From: Crotophaga sulcirostris
Lineage: Eukaryota > Chordata > Aves > Cuculiformes > Crotophagidae
Assembly (NCBI GenBank): GCA_013397455.1
Contig: VYZB01000135.1
Location: 1-64,000, forward strand
DNA length: 64,000 bases
Reading direction: 5' to 3'
Below are positions 49,301-62,400 of the stretch, one piece after another. The notes beneath the pieces are model-generated. The model was not told the origin of the DNA, made no database searches, and saw nothing but the letters and a program-made list of their open reading frames with translations. The stretch's first letter is position 1; each line of letters begins with the position of its first letter. The translations under genes were made by a program, and so were the position numbers.

Positions 49301-50655
49301 AATTGACATAACGGAATAATGAGCTTGATACTACAAAGATTTTTATGCTTCACAAAGTCAGGAAATTTTAATAGTTTTATGGTGCATTGAATTTCCAGGT
49401 CTAAATACAGACTGAATATCACTGGGGGTAGGGGGTGGGGCAGTGCAGCAGAAGAAGGGAGAAGATTTTTGTGGCCATATGCTCATTCCCATAAAGCTGT
49501 GCAGTCAATTAATGAGTAGAATAATTTCATATTTGTAGCTATTTCAAAATAAAATTGCATACAAAGTCAAAGAGCCTACTTTCCACTTAGAGATCAATTT
49601 TTATTTATCTGAACTTTGAATGTAAGTGCCTACAAAGCATGGGTGTGTTGTTTACATTTGTGTGTCTTGATGATCCCATGCAAAAACTGTAATGCTAACA
49701 ATGGAGAGCCAGATTGTATCGTTGCCCCAAGCACCATGGATAACTCTGCCTCCTCAGCATCAGAACAGAATCAAATCTCTGCCTCCCCTTTGCTCCAAGG
49801 GATAGTAATTTGCTGCTGATCTACAGCAGCAGTAAATTACAATGCACCAACCCCACTCAGCAGCGCTCACTGATACCCTCGGGTGACCGAGCAAAAGCCT
49901 CACCCATTCCTCCATCCATCTGATCATGTCCACGGGAAGAGGCAGGAGGAGGTGCACCACACCTGCCTGGCTGGATGGAAGCACTGCTCCAGGGATTTGT
50001 AGGTCAAGTGATGATTTAGCAAGGGTTTCCTCTACATTTATCACGCATACATTTGCAGTCTGACCTTGTGCTAGCCTATGGGTCGTTTGAGTGTTTACAT
50101 TCACTGTATCTCAGGCCTAGTTCTGTCAACTCAAACTGCTCCAAGATGCACTCATGCTTTCCAAATAGTCCTGCTGACACACAAATGTCTCAGCAAGTCC
50201 ATGAATGGCGCACAGGAGTTTAGGAAGTGGAAAAATAGCTAGGCAAAAGAGTGCTTTAAGGCTAGTGTACTAAAATTTATTGGGTAGTTCTTCCAAGCTT
50301 CTAGCTATAAAGAACTAAAAAAAGCCCCACTGTAAGAAAAAGCACAGGTCTCAAGGTAGAAATGGCATGCATTTGGTTGGGAAAAGCATGAGGGCTGAGA
50401 AAACACCAGCAGTAACCTGCTGACCCCAGCGAGCGGCTCTTTGCCTTGTGCTGGTCAGTCACACATAGGCTTACTTCATCTGCCTTCAATTTGCTTCACT
50501 TCCACTCTGCCAGCCACCACTCCACCCCCATCACCACAAAGCTTGAGGCTCGTCTGAAGAGCCCAGAAGCACTAGAAATGACTTCTGAATGTCTGCCAGG
50601 GCTCCTCAGGCTGCAAACATAAAGGACAACCATTCAGAAACCCCTCACTAGGGGT
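43371..50655. other. Long noncoding stretch, nothing firmly identified
   Basis: No interspersed repeat or exon was recognised. Open frames reach about 115 codons (44884-45231, 47140-47487 plus) without domains or splice context. Composition is less AT-rich near 45400-45800 and 48400-48830. A 13-base A tract lies at 43838-43850, and three closely spaced G runs at 49424-49440 form an incomplete quadruplex motif. Confidence 0.45.
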
Positions 50656-50660
50656 CTAAG

Positions 50661-50760
50661 GCAGATTTTCAGAAGGGCTTCGTATATATGAGCTGCTTAG
50701 AAAACGCAACTATCATCTTCCACTAAGAGCTTCAGGTATTGAGTGCTTTAGAAAATCTGG
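50661..50760. mobile_element. Short palindromic amniote repeat (cagattttc ends)
   Basis: The element opens with cagattttc (50662-50670) and closes with the exact complement gaaaatctg (50751-50759). It contains 'gaagggctt..' near the left and 'attgagtgcttta' near the right, in the order of old amniote elements of the form 'cagattttcaaaggtgctta...tgagcacttttgaaaatctg'. About 100 bp, no coding capacity, no clear target-site duplication. Confidence 0.55.
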
Positions 50761-50764
50761 TTGT

Positions 50765-53700
50765 AAATCCACAGTCCACTCCTTTTGTTTCATTAATTGG
50801 CTGTGGGGTTTAATTTCTTCATCTCACTTTCTCCCCTCAAATGTAATACTATAATGAAGGCAGTTGATATGGGCTCATGTTTCTGAGCACAGCTAGATAT
50901 GCTGCCCATGGTGATTCACACTTAGAAACATAGTCTGGGTTGCCCAGTGGGTCCCGGCCTTCAGTATAAGTATGCCTCCAAAATTATTTCAAGTCCAAGT
51001 AGGCAAATGATTACTTGAATTTTAAATAAAGACATTGCTAAAGACCATTACAGAGATGTTAGAAAAAGATCGCCTCTGGTTCAGGAAGTCCTTGAGCCAC
51101 AAATGGTGGGAGGTTGAGTGAAGAACCCCTGTTTGCCTGCCCTGCTCTAATATCCTCCTCTTGTACCTCTTATGGGCCGTTCCACTATCAGAGACAGGAT
51201 AGTGGGATAAATGGACTTTTGATTTGACCTTGTAAGTCACTCGTAAGTTCTTACGGATATTTTGGTTTTTAAGATGCCAGCATCAGTAGAAGTGAGGAGT
51301 AAGATATTTCAACCTCAGTACTAACTGTTTCAAGTTACCATCACCAGAGTAAAATATACTAATTTGGCAGGCACATGATGAACTCTGACAATGAGTTCCC
51401 ATTTGACTGGCACCAGAAAGAATGCCTAACCTTGACTTTCGAATATTTCCTAGCATTTCCACAGCCAGAATACTGCAGACATGTTTGTCTACAAAGAGTA
51501 CTCTGGAAATTACATATTAAAAGGAGTTTATTTCTCCAAACATCACAGGTAAAAATAGCACACTGGATCCAGTAAATTGCTGTAGCCGTGACTGCAATTC
51601 GAAAATAAAAAGCTTCAGCTTATGTCTTCTCACTAACTTACTTCCACTTCAGGGAAGCCTGCAGAATAGACAACATAGTTCTTTCAGGGATTTTAGAAAC
51701 TTTTCTTCCCTCCGAAAGAATCTGACCTCTACACTGCTTTCAAATAAATAATAATCTGGGGTGTGAAGGTACAAACAAGTAAGAAGCTAGAGAACAAACT
51801 TTAAAAGGTATTTAGGCCCTTTTGTGCTTTCTTTGATTTCAGTGAAGGTTAAAAGCTATGGTATGCCTAAAAACCTAGGACTACAACCTTGCAGTGGTAT
51901 ATAAAAAGCAACACTGGCAGCTCCAAACATTCAAAAACTCAAGACCTAGGCCCCTTCCCACATACACAAGAACAGAAATGAGCTTGAAAACTATAAAATG
52001 TGAGCAAAATAATTCAGGTGGGCTTCTGTAAATGAATTGAGGTTTTGAGCTTCTCTCTACCATGAGGTGAGTTAAAAACTTTTCTGTTTTTAGAACGAAA
52101 GTTTGACATTTGCTAACAAAAGCTGAGCCTTAATCCAAAAAGTATTCACCACAGAGATCTGTGATAAAACGAGGAGGGTTGCCAGCAACGTATGCTTCCC
52201 AGCGTTTTAAATCAGGGCATCAGTCTGGATTTGAAGCTTTGGTTAAATCACAAGCAGTAAAATATGCATATCATCTCATTCTAATCCTCATCTGTCAACA
52301 TCCCAAAAGGACAAAACATAGTAGGACAACTACAACTATCTTTCCAAAAGACTCCTGGAATTGCAGTAACAGGACCTCCATGTACTCATCAGCCCTGGAC
52401 GAAAGGATACTTGCTAGGCACGTAGTCGTGTCCAAAGCACAGGTGATTTTTCCACTATTTCACTTCAACGAGGAACAGACCTTACATTAGAACAAAAATA
52501 CAAACCCAAATAAAGAAAATCAAGAAGGTCTTGTTGACATCTGTAAACTATAGGATAAAAAAATCATGGGGGAAATGTTTGAAAATTAAGCCAATGCTTT
52601 GTGCATGTGCTGTAAGAATCCCTAACATCACTGCCAAGTCACTAAAGCAGGCGAACACAAGGTTATGCTGTGCCTCTTTGTAATAGGGCAACTCTGCCAC
52701 AGAGCAAGGAGGTGGGGGGAGACATGGGGGAGCTACTCCACTACTAACAAACTTGAGCCAGAACTTCTCCAAATGAATTTTAGGTGACCAGCGAACCATG
52801 GCAGAATTTGTTCTATTTCTAGTCCTGCCAAAAACTCAGATTAGAAATGCTCACTTCTGGAATTGACCCTGAAAACCCAGAGAGAAGCAAAAGCTGATTC
52901 CACTCTCACCCATCCCAATCTCTCACATGTGCTATTATATCTTGTTGGGTTTCCCAGTAATCCTACATCTAATGCCAGTAGGACACAGGGTAATAATTGC
53001 ACAGGAGTGTCTCCAAAAGTAAACCAGTAAATTCAGACAGAAAGAGTGACTAAACTCAGTGTGATTAACCAACACAATAAATTCTAATGACCAAGTAGCT
53101 TGGACCAATATTTACCAGCACATGCTGTTGAGTTGATCAGAATACAGAACTCTTTGTGCATGGAAGAGATAGTCTGTTATCACACTGCAGCTTGTCTTTC
53201 ACACCCCATGCACCACTTACTACACAACTGAAGCACAGCTTAGCAATTTTATTCAGCCGGTCTGCCACAAAAACTCAATTTAAAAACTGCATTATTGTAA
53301 CTTGTGGATATGGATCCCATTAACTAGCTCCTTGTCACTTCATATAAGCACCATTTCACATTTAAGGTACAATTTTAGTAGGAGCTTTTCTTTTCTTTTT
53401 TTCCTCCTTCTCTCTCCTGTGTTATCTCAATCTGACTAAACTTTTTCTACCTGCTTCACTGTACTTTTGCCATCCGTCTGGAATTTTAAGGCAGGAGGTA
53501 TAGAAGTCTGTTCGTTCACTGCAGAGGTGCATCCTTGCTTAGTATCAAGGGAAGCAGGGAGGAATCCCTTCAGGTACCATGGAAGGGGTTTAAAGACACT
53601 TTGTGGCTCTTCAAGATTCTCCATTTCCCAACAATATAGCATGAACAGTAAACAGAAAACTCAAAACCTAGAATTCTAAGGTTGTGTCTTCCAGCCAGAT

Positions 53701-54935
53701 AAATTCATACCCTCAGAATGTGAGACAAGAACCTCCTTTAGCATCAAGTAGCCTCTGCAATGCGCTAGGTGCCCATACTCTGCTGGTCACCATGCCATCC
53801 TGTTACTTCTGCTCCCCTATCTCCTCCTCATCTCTCCAGTCTTTTTTTTTAGGAGCTAAAGCTCAACTTCATGCTAATTCCGTTGTCAAAACTCTGCTAG
53901 TCGCTCCCTTCCAAACTCTCCCTGTTTTTTCTCTTTTTTCATCTGGAATTTCTCTTTCAGCTGATTTAAAAACAGTCTGCTCTGAGCTGAAAACATGGGA
54001 AGTATTACCAATCCTGTAATATTTTCATCCACCAAATATTAACTTATTTTGTACTTTGAAAAATGCACATCAGCACAGTTCCAGCTCATACGTGCACTCA
54101 TCAAGGCAGAGTCTAGCCAATTTTACAATCTTTATATTGTGCCCTTTTCAGTTTCCAGCTGGGACAGCGGCCTGAAGGCTGCTTGAACTTACACCACAGC
54201 CTGAAAGCCAGGGAGAAGCAGAGTGCCAAAGTGACCTACATTTCTCCTCATGACTCCTTAGCTTGACAGAAAATCAGCCAGACTTGCGGCAGGATCTCAA
54301 AATCCTTTGGCTTCATTCTGTGCTCTCAGAGAACCACAGTGCTGAGTGGGGAATAATAAATAAGCAAGGTGCTCTGATAAGGGGTGTCCTGGCAGGCAGG
54401 CTGCACAGGCTTGAAGGGTTTGTGTAAATGGCAAGACTAAGTGCCAACTTAGTCCCTAACAGGATGCTGCTGGCATTTTTGCAGGAGCTGTAGCAAAGTA
54501 AAAATAATGGAGTAACACAAGTATTTCTTCGTATTATAAGATTACATTTTTCAAAACAAATGCCATTAGTTGAAAGCTCTCTGGGTATGGAGAATGCCTC
54601 ATTCATCCTAATACACTGTCTAGGATAACAAGGCCAATAAGAAGTCAATTTTAAGTCAATAATATTCACTCTTCCTACTGTTTGCTTCTATTTCACTCAG
54701 CTTAGGCACTGACAGATCAGTTTCCAGTTATAGACAGGTCATCCTAATGCTGCTGGACACTGGAACATGCTACTAAAGTCATATGAAGAAATGTCAGTCC
54801 TGGCAGTTAGTGACATTTCAGTTCCAGATTAGTAAAACAGAGATATAAGGAAAAGGGCAAACAAAGCCTTGCTTCTCAACACTTGTTTGCTATGAAAGAA
54901 GTTGAGTAATATCTATCCACAATATATCAGTCACG
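50765..54935. other. Noncoding sequence, nothing identified
   Basis: No gene or repeat family was recognised. Open frames such as 52161-52490 and 53684-54019 (plus) and 54313-54669 (minus) are 109 to 118 codons without domains. The pyrimidine-rich stretch at 53380-53420 is not followed by a recognisable exon. Confidence 0.5.
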
Positions 54936-54939
54936 GTCA

Positions 54940-55210
54940 TTTTTGATGATTTATACTGCTCAAGAAGGAATTCTAATTGCTGACTTGATTTCTCTCCCAT
55001 AGCATTTGGTTTGCATGGGTAAAATTATTGTTGTCATTCGGGCCATTTCTAATTTAAATAAAGCTGTCTTAAAACACAGTAGTGTGAAACAATGAAGTGG
55101 TCACATATGGTGTGTGGCTAATCACAAAGAAGACAAAGCCAATTCCTAATTGTTAAAAGTTCAGGAAATCATGCTAATATGTATTTCTAATTGTTGGTGG
55201 TACTGAAGAT
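54940..55210. promoter_or_regulatory. Candidate conserved noncoding element
   Basis: A repeat-free block with TTCTAATTGCTGAC, AAATTATTGTTG, a SOX-type AACAATG, GTGGCTAATCAC, CCTAATTGTTAAA and CTAATTGTTGG motifs within about 230 bases. The recurrence of CTAATTG three times is notable. The enhancer interpretation is inferred from motif content. Confidence 0.32.
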
Positions 55211-55214
55211 CTCC

Positions 55215-56505
55215 TGAAGGATCTTCACTGAGCTTTGACACAAATGACTTCGAGATCTTGAAAGCCCAGAAGTTATGAAGTTATTCACAAGAATATAGAT
55301 GGATTTTTATTTGCCACAGCATCACAGCCAGCACACCAACAGCCTTACCATATTTGTATCACAGCCAAGTCAACAACTTCAAAGTCATCAATGTGACTAC
55401 CTGTTTGCCTTAATCAAAACACTTTCTGAGTGGAGTAATGCATACAAGTTTTGAGAGAGAAAAATACGCAGAAAAGCACTAATAATTATGATAGTTTGTT
55501 CTAGGGAAACTCTCCTTTTTCATATCTTTGATGTCTCACGAGTGGAAATTAGTGCTTTCAATACTTGGGATCCCTCTTTCAAAAACACCAACAAACTGAA
55601 TGATGCAACCAAGGCCATATGTGACTTCTTGTTGAAGATAATGGGAATGCCTTCACTGAGAATCAAATAATGCCCACAGGGAAAAAGCCACAGGCTGCAA
55701 GAAAGAAGCCAAGAGTCCTGTTTCCCACTCCTGTACTCTAGTAGACAGCACTTTCCATAAGCATTTTTGAACAGAGGATTTAAAGCCCCCAGGCTGCAGG
55801 TCAATAGGCATATTCCATGGTTAGAGCAGAAAGTAAAATGAGTTAACAGTAAAAGATTACACAACTGAAACTCACAGCAAGATAGTTCTCATTCAACCTG
55901 GCCTTGGTGTTTTCTTGACATTCAGAAGATAACTTTTATATGGGACAAGTAAGGGAAAATAATATTCTGTCGAATAGAATTTATAGTTGTCTAGCCAAAG
56001 ATGGTCTTGAGCTGCTCAAATGGGCTTCTAAATGATCCTCATCTCCTGAGATACCGGATCTAACACTGCTTGCAAAATTCCTCACATTCTTCAAAGAATT
56101 CTGCAGCAGCTGACTATCAAGATGACGTATCAAGAACTTCGGTATATCTGCTCAAGTTCTTCAACAACCAGTCTGCTTGGAATAAACTGCAAACCTAACA
56201 GTGACAAATATCGACAATACATGTACAAAGTTGTCTTACTCCATGCAATTCAAGTGTCTCATGTTGAAAATAAAATCCATTTTCTTTGTTGAGGTTTGTT
56301 TCCTCATTTAACCACCATCAATATGTGGGAATAAGTATCTCTCTCAAAATGAAAAAAAAAAGACATTGTAGTACTTTTAAAAATGAACTTCTGGTATCTC
56401 ATGCACTAAAAGACAATATTTGAGCATAAATATTCCTTCTTGCAAAGAAAGAACTGTTTTGATCTCTTTGCTGCAGTTAATTGATACATTTTTGGCATGT
56501 GAGAG
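55215..56505. other. Noncoding sequence, nothing identified
   Basis: No repeat, RNA gene or exon recognised. The minus-strand frame of 114 codons at 55520-55864 overlaps a plus-strand frame and has no domain. Confidence 0.5.
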
Positions 56506-56509
56506 CACT

Positions 56510-56527
56510 GGGGGGGGGGGGGGGGGG
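56510..56527 (+). repeat. Poly-G tract (18)
   Basis: An uninterrupted run of 18 G in AT-rich surroundings. It can form a quadruplex, or an i-motif on the complement. Its exact length is unreliable because such runs are prone to polymerase slippage and sequencing error. Confidence 0.9.
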
Positions 56528-56529
56528 AA

Positions 56530-57990
56530 GATATTGCCCGAAATTCTAACAAAGGCCTAAGAAAACCTTTTCTCCTTCTACATCCTTTATTTATTCTTTC
56601 TGCGCTGGTCCTGAAAATAAAAGCCCAATTTTCAAGGCAAAGGACACCAGGGGGACTTTATTGGCAGAGTATTTATCTTCTTAAAAGTCCTCTTTCACAA
56701 CACTAAACCAATGGGTAACGTTAATTAAGCTGTATAAAACCCCCTCCAAACGTATTCCCCACATGAAAGCTCTGTAACAACAAACCATTGCTATGTTCCG
56801 CTGATCTTTAAGAATGTACACAAAAGGGCTGAGTCTTGATACAAAGTTTACTGAGACTTTTACATCTTCCCCATGTTAAAATGGCAGGACTGGAGCCTCA
56901 GTTATCCATGAAAGTCCCAGTTTTGAAGCTAATGATATGCACATTTGGGCTGCTAGAGGAAACACGCAGCAGTAATCACACTAAAGAAGGCAGATATATT
57001 GCCTTGCCATTGTATCTATTTAGCAGTTCTACCCTAACCTGTCTCTACATTAAGACAGTTTAGAAAGCTCTCTGTTTTAATCAGCCTAATGCAGTGGGCA
57101 GTTAAGAGGGTGCAAAAAATGTTGTTCTTTAAAAGAAAAAAAAAAAAAAAGGACTTACAGATTCTTTTCGCTTAGCTTTTAATTAAAGGGTGGAGAGGTG
57201 AGTTCTTAGATGGGAATGAAGTAAGACTGTGGGGACACGCTCAGGACCCATAGCACAGCATTTAGTTGATGTCTTCCATGCACCAAGCCTGAGAATGGAC
57301 TGTGACCACTGGGATGCTGCTGCACTGCCCTGATTTACTACGGCTTCTGCTTCAAGTGGTCGTCAAAGCAAGTTCAGGCACGGTTCATCATTATTATTTC
57401 ATCAATTAAATGCACTGTGCTCAGCTGGCAGCCAGTGAAGTAGGCTGTCACAGATGCATCCAAATCCAGGTCAAAGGGGGTCTTTGTTCTTCCAAAAAAA
57501 AAAAAAACCACAAAACAAAAACACCACTGTAGAATGAGATGTTCCATACTAATCAAAACAGAAATGGTGGAAAAATCCAAACCTTAAGATCTAGCAGAAG
57601 TTGACCAAGGGGAAAAAATAGGATACTTTTCTCTCTCTAGTTATTCACTGGAAACACTTTGTCTTCTTGGATTCAAAGAAACTTCCATTAGGCAAAAATT
57701 CAATACTCGGCACTACTACAGCAAAATGCCCTTGCTGCAAAAGGTTCAGAAAAAATCCCAGGCATTTCAGGAATTTTTTTCTTCCCTAGAAATCTTATTG
57801 TTTTGCTTTGAATGCAGGAGACAAATGAATGATACTGCCCAGTCAGTGGAATGCCCTCTAAACCTCGCTGCAATCCAAAGCCTCTGCTACAGGCTGCTTT
57901 GCTCTCCCAGGGTGCTGATAGAGGGGCAGTGACCTCAGCAGACCCAAACCACACAGCTTTTCTTCTCTGAAACAGCCATCCACAAAATTC
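56530..57990. other. Noncoding sequence with two poly-A tracts
   Basis: A tracts of 15 (57136-57150) and 14 (57494-57507) bases are present, but no retroposed gene body or target-site duplication was recognised next to either. Open frames near 56836-57063 and 57700-58011 lack domains. Confidence 0.5.
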
Positions 57991-57999
57991 CTTTACGAG

Positions 58000-58760
58000 C
58001 CATGTCACCACAACTGAAGAGTGACTCGGGCATTGCTGCTATTTTTAAAGCACATCTTTCCTTTGCTCCAGAATCTATTTTTATATAACCTCAATCTTAC
58101 AGATACCTTGAGCGGTCACCATTGCTGGCCTTTGAAACCTAGCAGCTTTGGAGCTTTTTAACATTAATGTAGTGCCTGCTCTTACAGACTGATGCCGATT
58201 ACTTGAGGTATCAGATGGATCACAGACACTTTTCAAAGGAGTTCTGTGTAGTTCGTCCCTCAGTTCTCTTAGCTCGTATCATAGATATTCTCATTTGTTC
58301 CAAGCCATTATATGCGTGGTTTTATACAACATTGATTGTAGGGGTGGGTGACAAATATGTTTTCTCTTCAGAGGTTATCAGCTGACAAATAATCACCATT
58401 AATCTTTGCTCTCCATCTAAGATGTAAGGATTTAGCCCCCATCTCCTTCAGAAATTTATATTGGAACACCGTTTAGAAAAGGAATGGGTGTATCCTTCCT
58501 TGAACAGCAGCCAATGAACCGGAGGAGGAGAGCGCAGCCAGCATCATTAAACTGAAAGCCCAACCCACATGGCTGACAGGACTTCATTTGATCATGAGCA
58601 GCAGCTTAATCTTCACTGCAACAGCAGAAAGGCAGGCCAAAGAGGCCCTGCAATGCATTGCCGAGGAGTCTCAGTATTTTTTTTCCAAGTGGTAAGATAA
58701 TCGATACTGAAAATGACAATAATCAATAATAGTTCCAAACCTAATTACAAGCCATTCTCC
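58000..58760. promoter_or_regulatory. Candidate conserved noncoding block
   Basis: Repeat-free sequence with a CTATTTTTATATA MEF2/TATA-like motif at 58075-58087, GAGCGGTCACC, TTAACATTAATG, TTTGATCATGAG, CTGCAACAGCAG and GATAATCGATA (58696-58706), then ACAATAATCAATAATAG. Composition alternates between GC-balanced and AT-rich sub-blocks, as in clusters of conserved elements. No exon is evident, and enhancer function is inferred only. Confidence 0.32.
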
Positions 58761-58764
58761 ACTC

Positions 58765-59100
58765 ATACTAATCTGTTGGTATCATTAATAAAAGCATAAG
58801 TGCTCTGATCTTGCTCTCCTTTCAGTCAATAGATTTCAATGGGTGCAGCTAGAGTTCCTGGTCATAACACATGGTTGTTCATCCTTTATTCCTTTTCTTT
58901 TGTATAAAAGATGGTATTCACTGCCTTGCTTCTTCTAGCTACAGAAAAGGTCCAGCCACAAAAAGAAGTGTGATACACTAGGCATCTCTTATATTTAATG
59001 AGAAAATAGTACGTGCAATAACCTGAGTGGAAATTACATGGTAGCCTTTTCCATGCATGCATCTCAAAGCATTTGCACATTAACTGTCACATTAAAGTAG
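58765..59100. other. Noncoding sequence, nothing identified
   Basis: No repeat or gene recognised. Confidence 0.5.
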
Positions 59101-59104
59101 TTTG

Positions 59105-59185
59105 ACTATTCTCAACAACAGATGGGGACACTGAGGCCACAGACATATAATGAATTTGCCCACAGTTAGAGATGAAAAACTCGAA
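59105..59185 (+). repeat. MIR-like SINE fragment
   Basis: 'aacagatggggacactgaggccacagacatataatgaatttgcccacagttagagatg' follows the plus-strand MIR core (acagatgaggaaactgaggcacagagaggttaagtgacttgcccaaggtcacac) with small gaps. Divergence is high, as expected of a family older than birds. Confidence 0.6.
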
Positions 59186-59362
59186 GTTGGACACAGTGTT
59201 TGGTTCGTGGTATTCTTTCAAGCCCAAGAGCCCCTGAAGAGCCTTGCCTTTTACATACATACAATACACTTTTATTTTAACATTTTATGGTGCTTAAATC
59301 AAAGACAAATGAGAGTTGCACTCACTAAATTTTAGCATGGCCCTGCTGGCAACGGTGTTCCA

Positions 59363-59490
59363 AATAGAATAGAACAGAACATGTTCAGTTGGAAGGGACC
59401 TACAATGATCATCTATTCCAATTGCCTGACCACTTTGGAGCTGGCCAAAAGTTAAAGCATGTGTTATTAAGGGAATCGTCCAAATGAGAC
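59363..59490 (-). mobile_element. CR1 LINE 3' fragment
   Basis: Read on the plus strand the fragment begins with the complement of the CR1 tail repeat (aatagaatagaacagaac). It continues 'ttcagttggaagggacctacaatgatcatctattccaattgcctgaccact', then 'aaaagttaaagcatgtgttattaagggaatcgtccaaatg'. This matches a common avian CR1 3' region lying on the minus strand. About 125 bp of the 3' end survive; the 5' part is truncated. Its subtype differs from the tails at 147, 500 and 39097. Confidence 0.85.
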
Positions 59491-59494
59491 CCAT

Positions 59495-62400
59495 CCCTGT
59501 GCCATCACTGCCTTGGTCCTACTGGGGCATGGAGGGGCTGGGGTGCCCACAGAAGCGGCACTGCGCAAACTCAGTACCAGGCAGTCCATTGTTCCAGGGA
59601 TTTCCTTAACAAGATGAATGAGAAAAGTCAGGCTGCTCAGAGGACATGATGTACAGGCAGGACAACTGACTTGCGGCCAAATTTCTTTTTTGCCTTTTTT
59701 TTATTTTTATACCTACTGTGGATATTGCATACTAAGAAAGGTGATGCAATAATTAAAGATATAGACTCCTATCACCGAGCTGACCATGTACAGTTGTCAG
59801 AAATAACCAAAAAGTTGATACTAAGGCAGAAGTAAACAGAGACAGATCTTCAAGGGATGTTGGGAGCTGCGGTCTCTGAAAAACAGTGATGCTTCTAGAT
59901 ACAATTTCCTAGCTGATCCCAACTTTTCTTGACCTCCCAAGAGAAGCTACAGTTCTTGGTATCTCTGGTGACATCCCCACTCTTCACTCCAGCTCAGCAT
60001 CTTGGCAAATATTTCAGTTCTTACAGCTCTGACCACAATGGGAGCAGAGCAATACCAAGAAATACTTCCAGAAATTAGCTGAACATCACTTTTGGATTTC
60101 AGCACCATTTTGAAGCACATGACAGGAAAAGCAAGCACTTAAAAGAAGCACATCTGTCAGGCAGTGCATTTTCTAATAGTACTCCTGTCTCAAGCCCTCC
60201 TCAGCTCTGCAGGCCCTGCCAGCTGACCAGCAAACCACAAATCTGACTACCACATTGCATCTGGCAAAGATGATCCTGCAGCAGGACACTGGTCACTGTA
60301 CACTGCTGCACTTGAGTGAGGTGTTCAGTCTACATGCAGAGGAAAGGGAAATAAGAGGCAAATTCTTTTGAGACCCTTCTCTAAGCAAGAGACATAACAT
60401 GTTTGAACATAAGATGTGAGCTGAAAACCTCTGGAATCAATAGGACCAGCTTACCCAAGCTTTGAATCTTGCCCATCCTGTGCAGTACCTCTTTTAAGCT
60501 ACTAATAATGTATTCAGGAGAGGTATTAATGAACATTGTGCTCAGGACAAGTTTGCTTAAAACACGCTGTTTCAACTAAGCTTACCCAGCTAGAGCTTGC
60601 TGTAGTACACACTGACTACAAACTCCCCAGTGGAGAGACAGCATGATAAAAAGTCACGCAGCACAATTACCAGTCAGGGTTTTCATGACAAGCTGCTACT
60701 CCTTGACAAAAGACTCCAGAATACTTAAGACTTTACTGGAGTTTCAGTACTGGCATTTTCACAACTGAAAAGAACATGGGTCATTTTTCTTAATTTAAAA
60801 TTCATTTTATTATTCATGTAAAAATATATTATCACACTTGTCTAGAAGTCAGTTCATTATAGAAGTACTTCATTGCATTATTTCAGATCATAATAACTCT
60901 GAGTGCTAATTTTTATTATAAATTAAGGTAACTTAGACTGTAGGATCTCAGGACTGGATCTATCCTTTTTGGTCTGCATTTCTGTAAAGAGCAGGAGAAA
61001 GGAACTTGAGCTGTGACTGACATTCATAGGAATTGCTACAATACTTATGAAGTAACAACAAGAAAGTACCAATTCTGGGTTCCCTTTATTTGTGTTAAAA
61101 TGCCACAACCAATTCTATAGCAACCCTCTTTGTACATTTCAGCATGTTATATGACAGAAAATCAAGCCACCCTTCCTGTCCTGCAGGGATAGCACAAACA
61201 CAAACATAAAAATAAGCAAAGGACAAAAGCCCTCCTATGTTTTGAAACAAACCAAGTCAATCAGAACTAGTGCTACTGAGAGTTAATTGTAGTAATCATA
61301 GTCTTATGATGAAGGCCAGACACTGCTTGAATGCAGAGTTAAGAACATCCATGTGGCTAAATGTTCCAATTCTATATTAAAACATGTTTGATACACTTCC
61401 AAACTTTATTCTTTTAACTCTGTTTCTGAGTATGCATAATAGCTATTTCTGGGATAATTACAACAACCTACAATGTTTTACTGATTTTGAAACCTGCACA
61501 AGATTACAGCATATATTAACTTGAACTGCAAAATACTAACATTATTAAATCGCATGAACACACTGAACTTTGTAGCATTTAATAGACATCCACAACCTTT
61601 AGCATTAGTTAAGTAGCTGTACGCAGGCACCTAAGACAGTAAAGGACTATAAAATCTGTATCTTGTCAGTATTTCATTTCAATTTACCCTAGAAAGAGAA
61701 ATGTCTGCTGGTTCAGAGTTCAACTGCCCCATATTTTCAAATTTTACAACAAATTACGCAAATAATCTCAAATCAGAATATTCTGTCTTTTGACAAATTG
61801 TCTAAAACTCTCACTTATTCTTTTTTAACAGGAAAGAATTGTCTAGTGCCCACTAATTTTGCAAAAGTAAAACAAAATTGAAACTCAATTAAAAAAACAG
61901 CTATTCCAATCTTTTAGAAGAAGCATACATATAATATATATGGAAACTGGAGTACTGCATACTAAAGACAGAAGAACTGCAATTAAAATACACATGAAAT
62001 GTTAAAAAAAATGGTTTCAAAGAAGCAGCTCCTGTCTCCTGAAAGAAGACGCTCAGGTAACTACATTTAGTTAGGGACTTTTGTGGGCTTCCTGGGTAAA
62101 TAATGGGCTCTAATCTCAGTTATTCACAATGAAAAGAAGGCAAAGTCACAAAATGGCATTAAAGGCACATTATCTGCCAATACAGCCTGCTCCAAATGTG
62201 ATTATTACTTGTAGAACATCAGCTTTAACAAGAAGCCCATTTGAAATTACTAGATTTTTTTCATTAGTGTTTGTTCTTCCATAAGTCAGTTACTTGTGAT
62301 TCCTGCATCCTTCTTGTTCTTAATAGCATCAGAGAGGCCGCTGTCACGGAGGGGACATGGGTGATACAATACCTGGCAAATAGCTTGGGTGCTCCATGGG

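Noticed and set aside
49424..49440. G-rich segment considered as a G-quadruplex
   Set aside because: Only three separated G runs are present, so the four-run rule is met only by splitting a run.
54313..54669. 118-codon minus-strand open frame
   Set aside because: No domain and no initiation context. A chance open frame of this size is expected in 64 kb of DNA.
57136..57150. Poly-A tract considered as the tail of a processed pseudogene
   Set aside because: No coding or repeat body upstream and no flanking target-site duplication could be seen.
58075..58087. TATA-like CTATTTTTATATA considered as a promoter
   Set aside because: No downstream transcript structure, initiator or exon is evident; kept only as a motif inside a candidate regulatory block.
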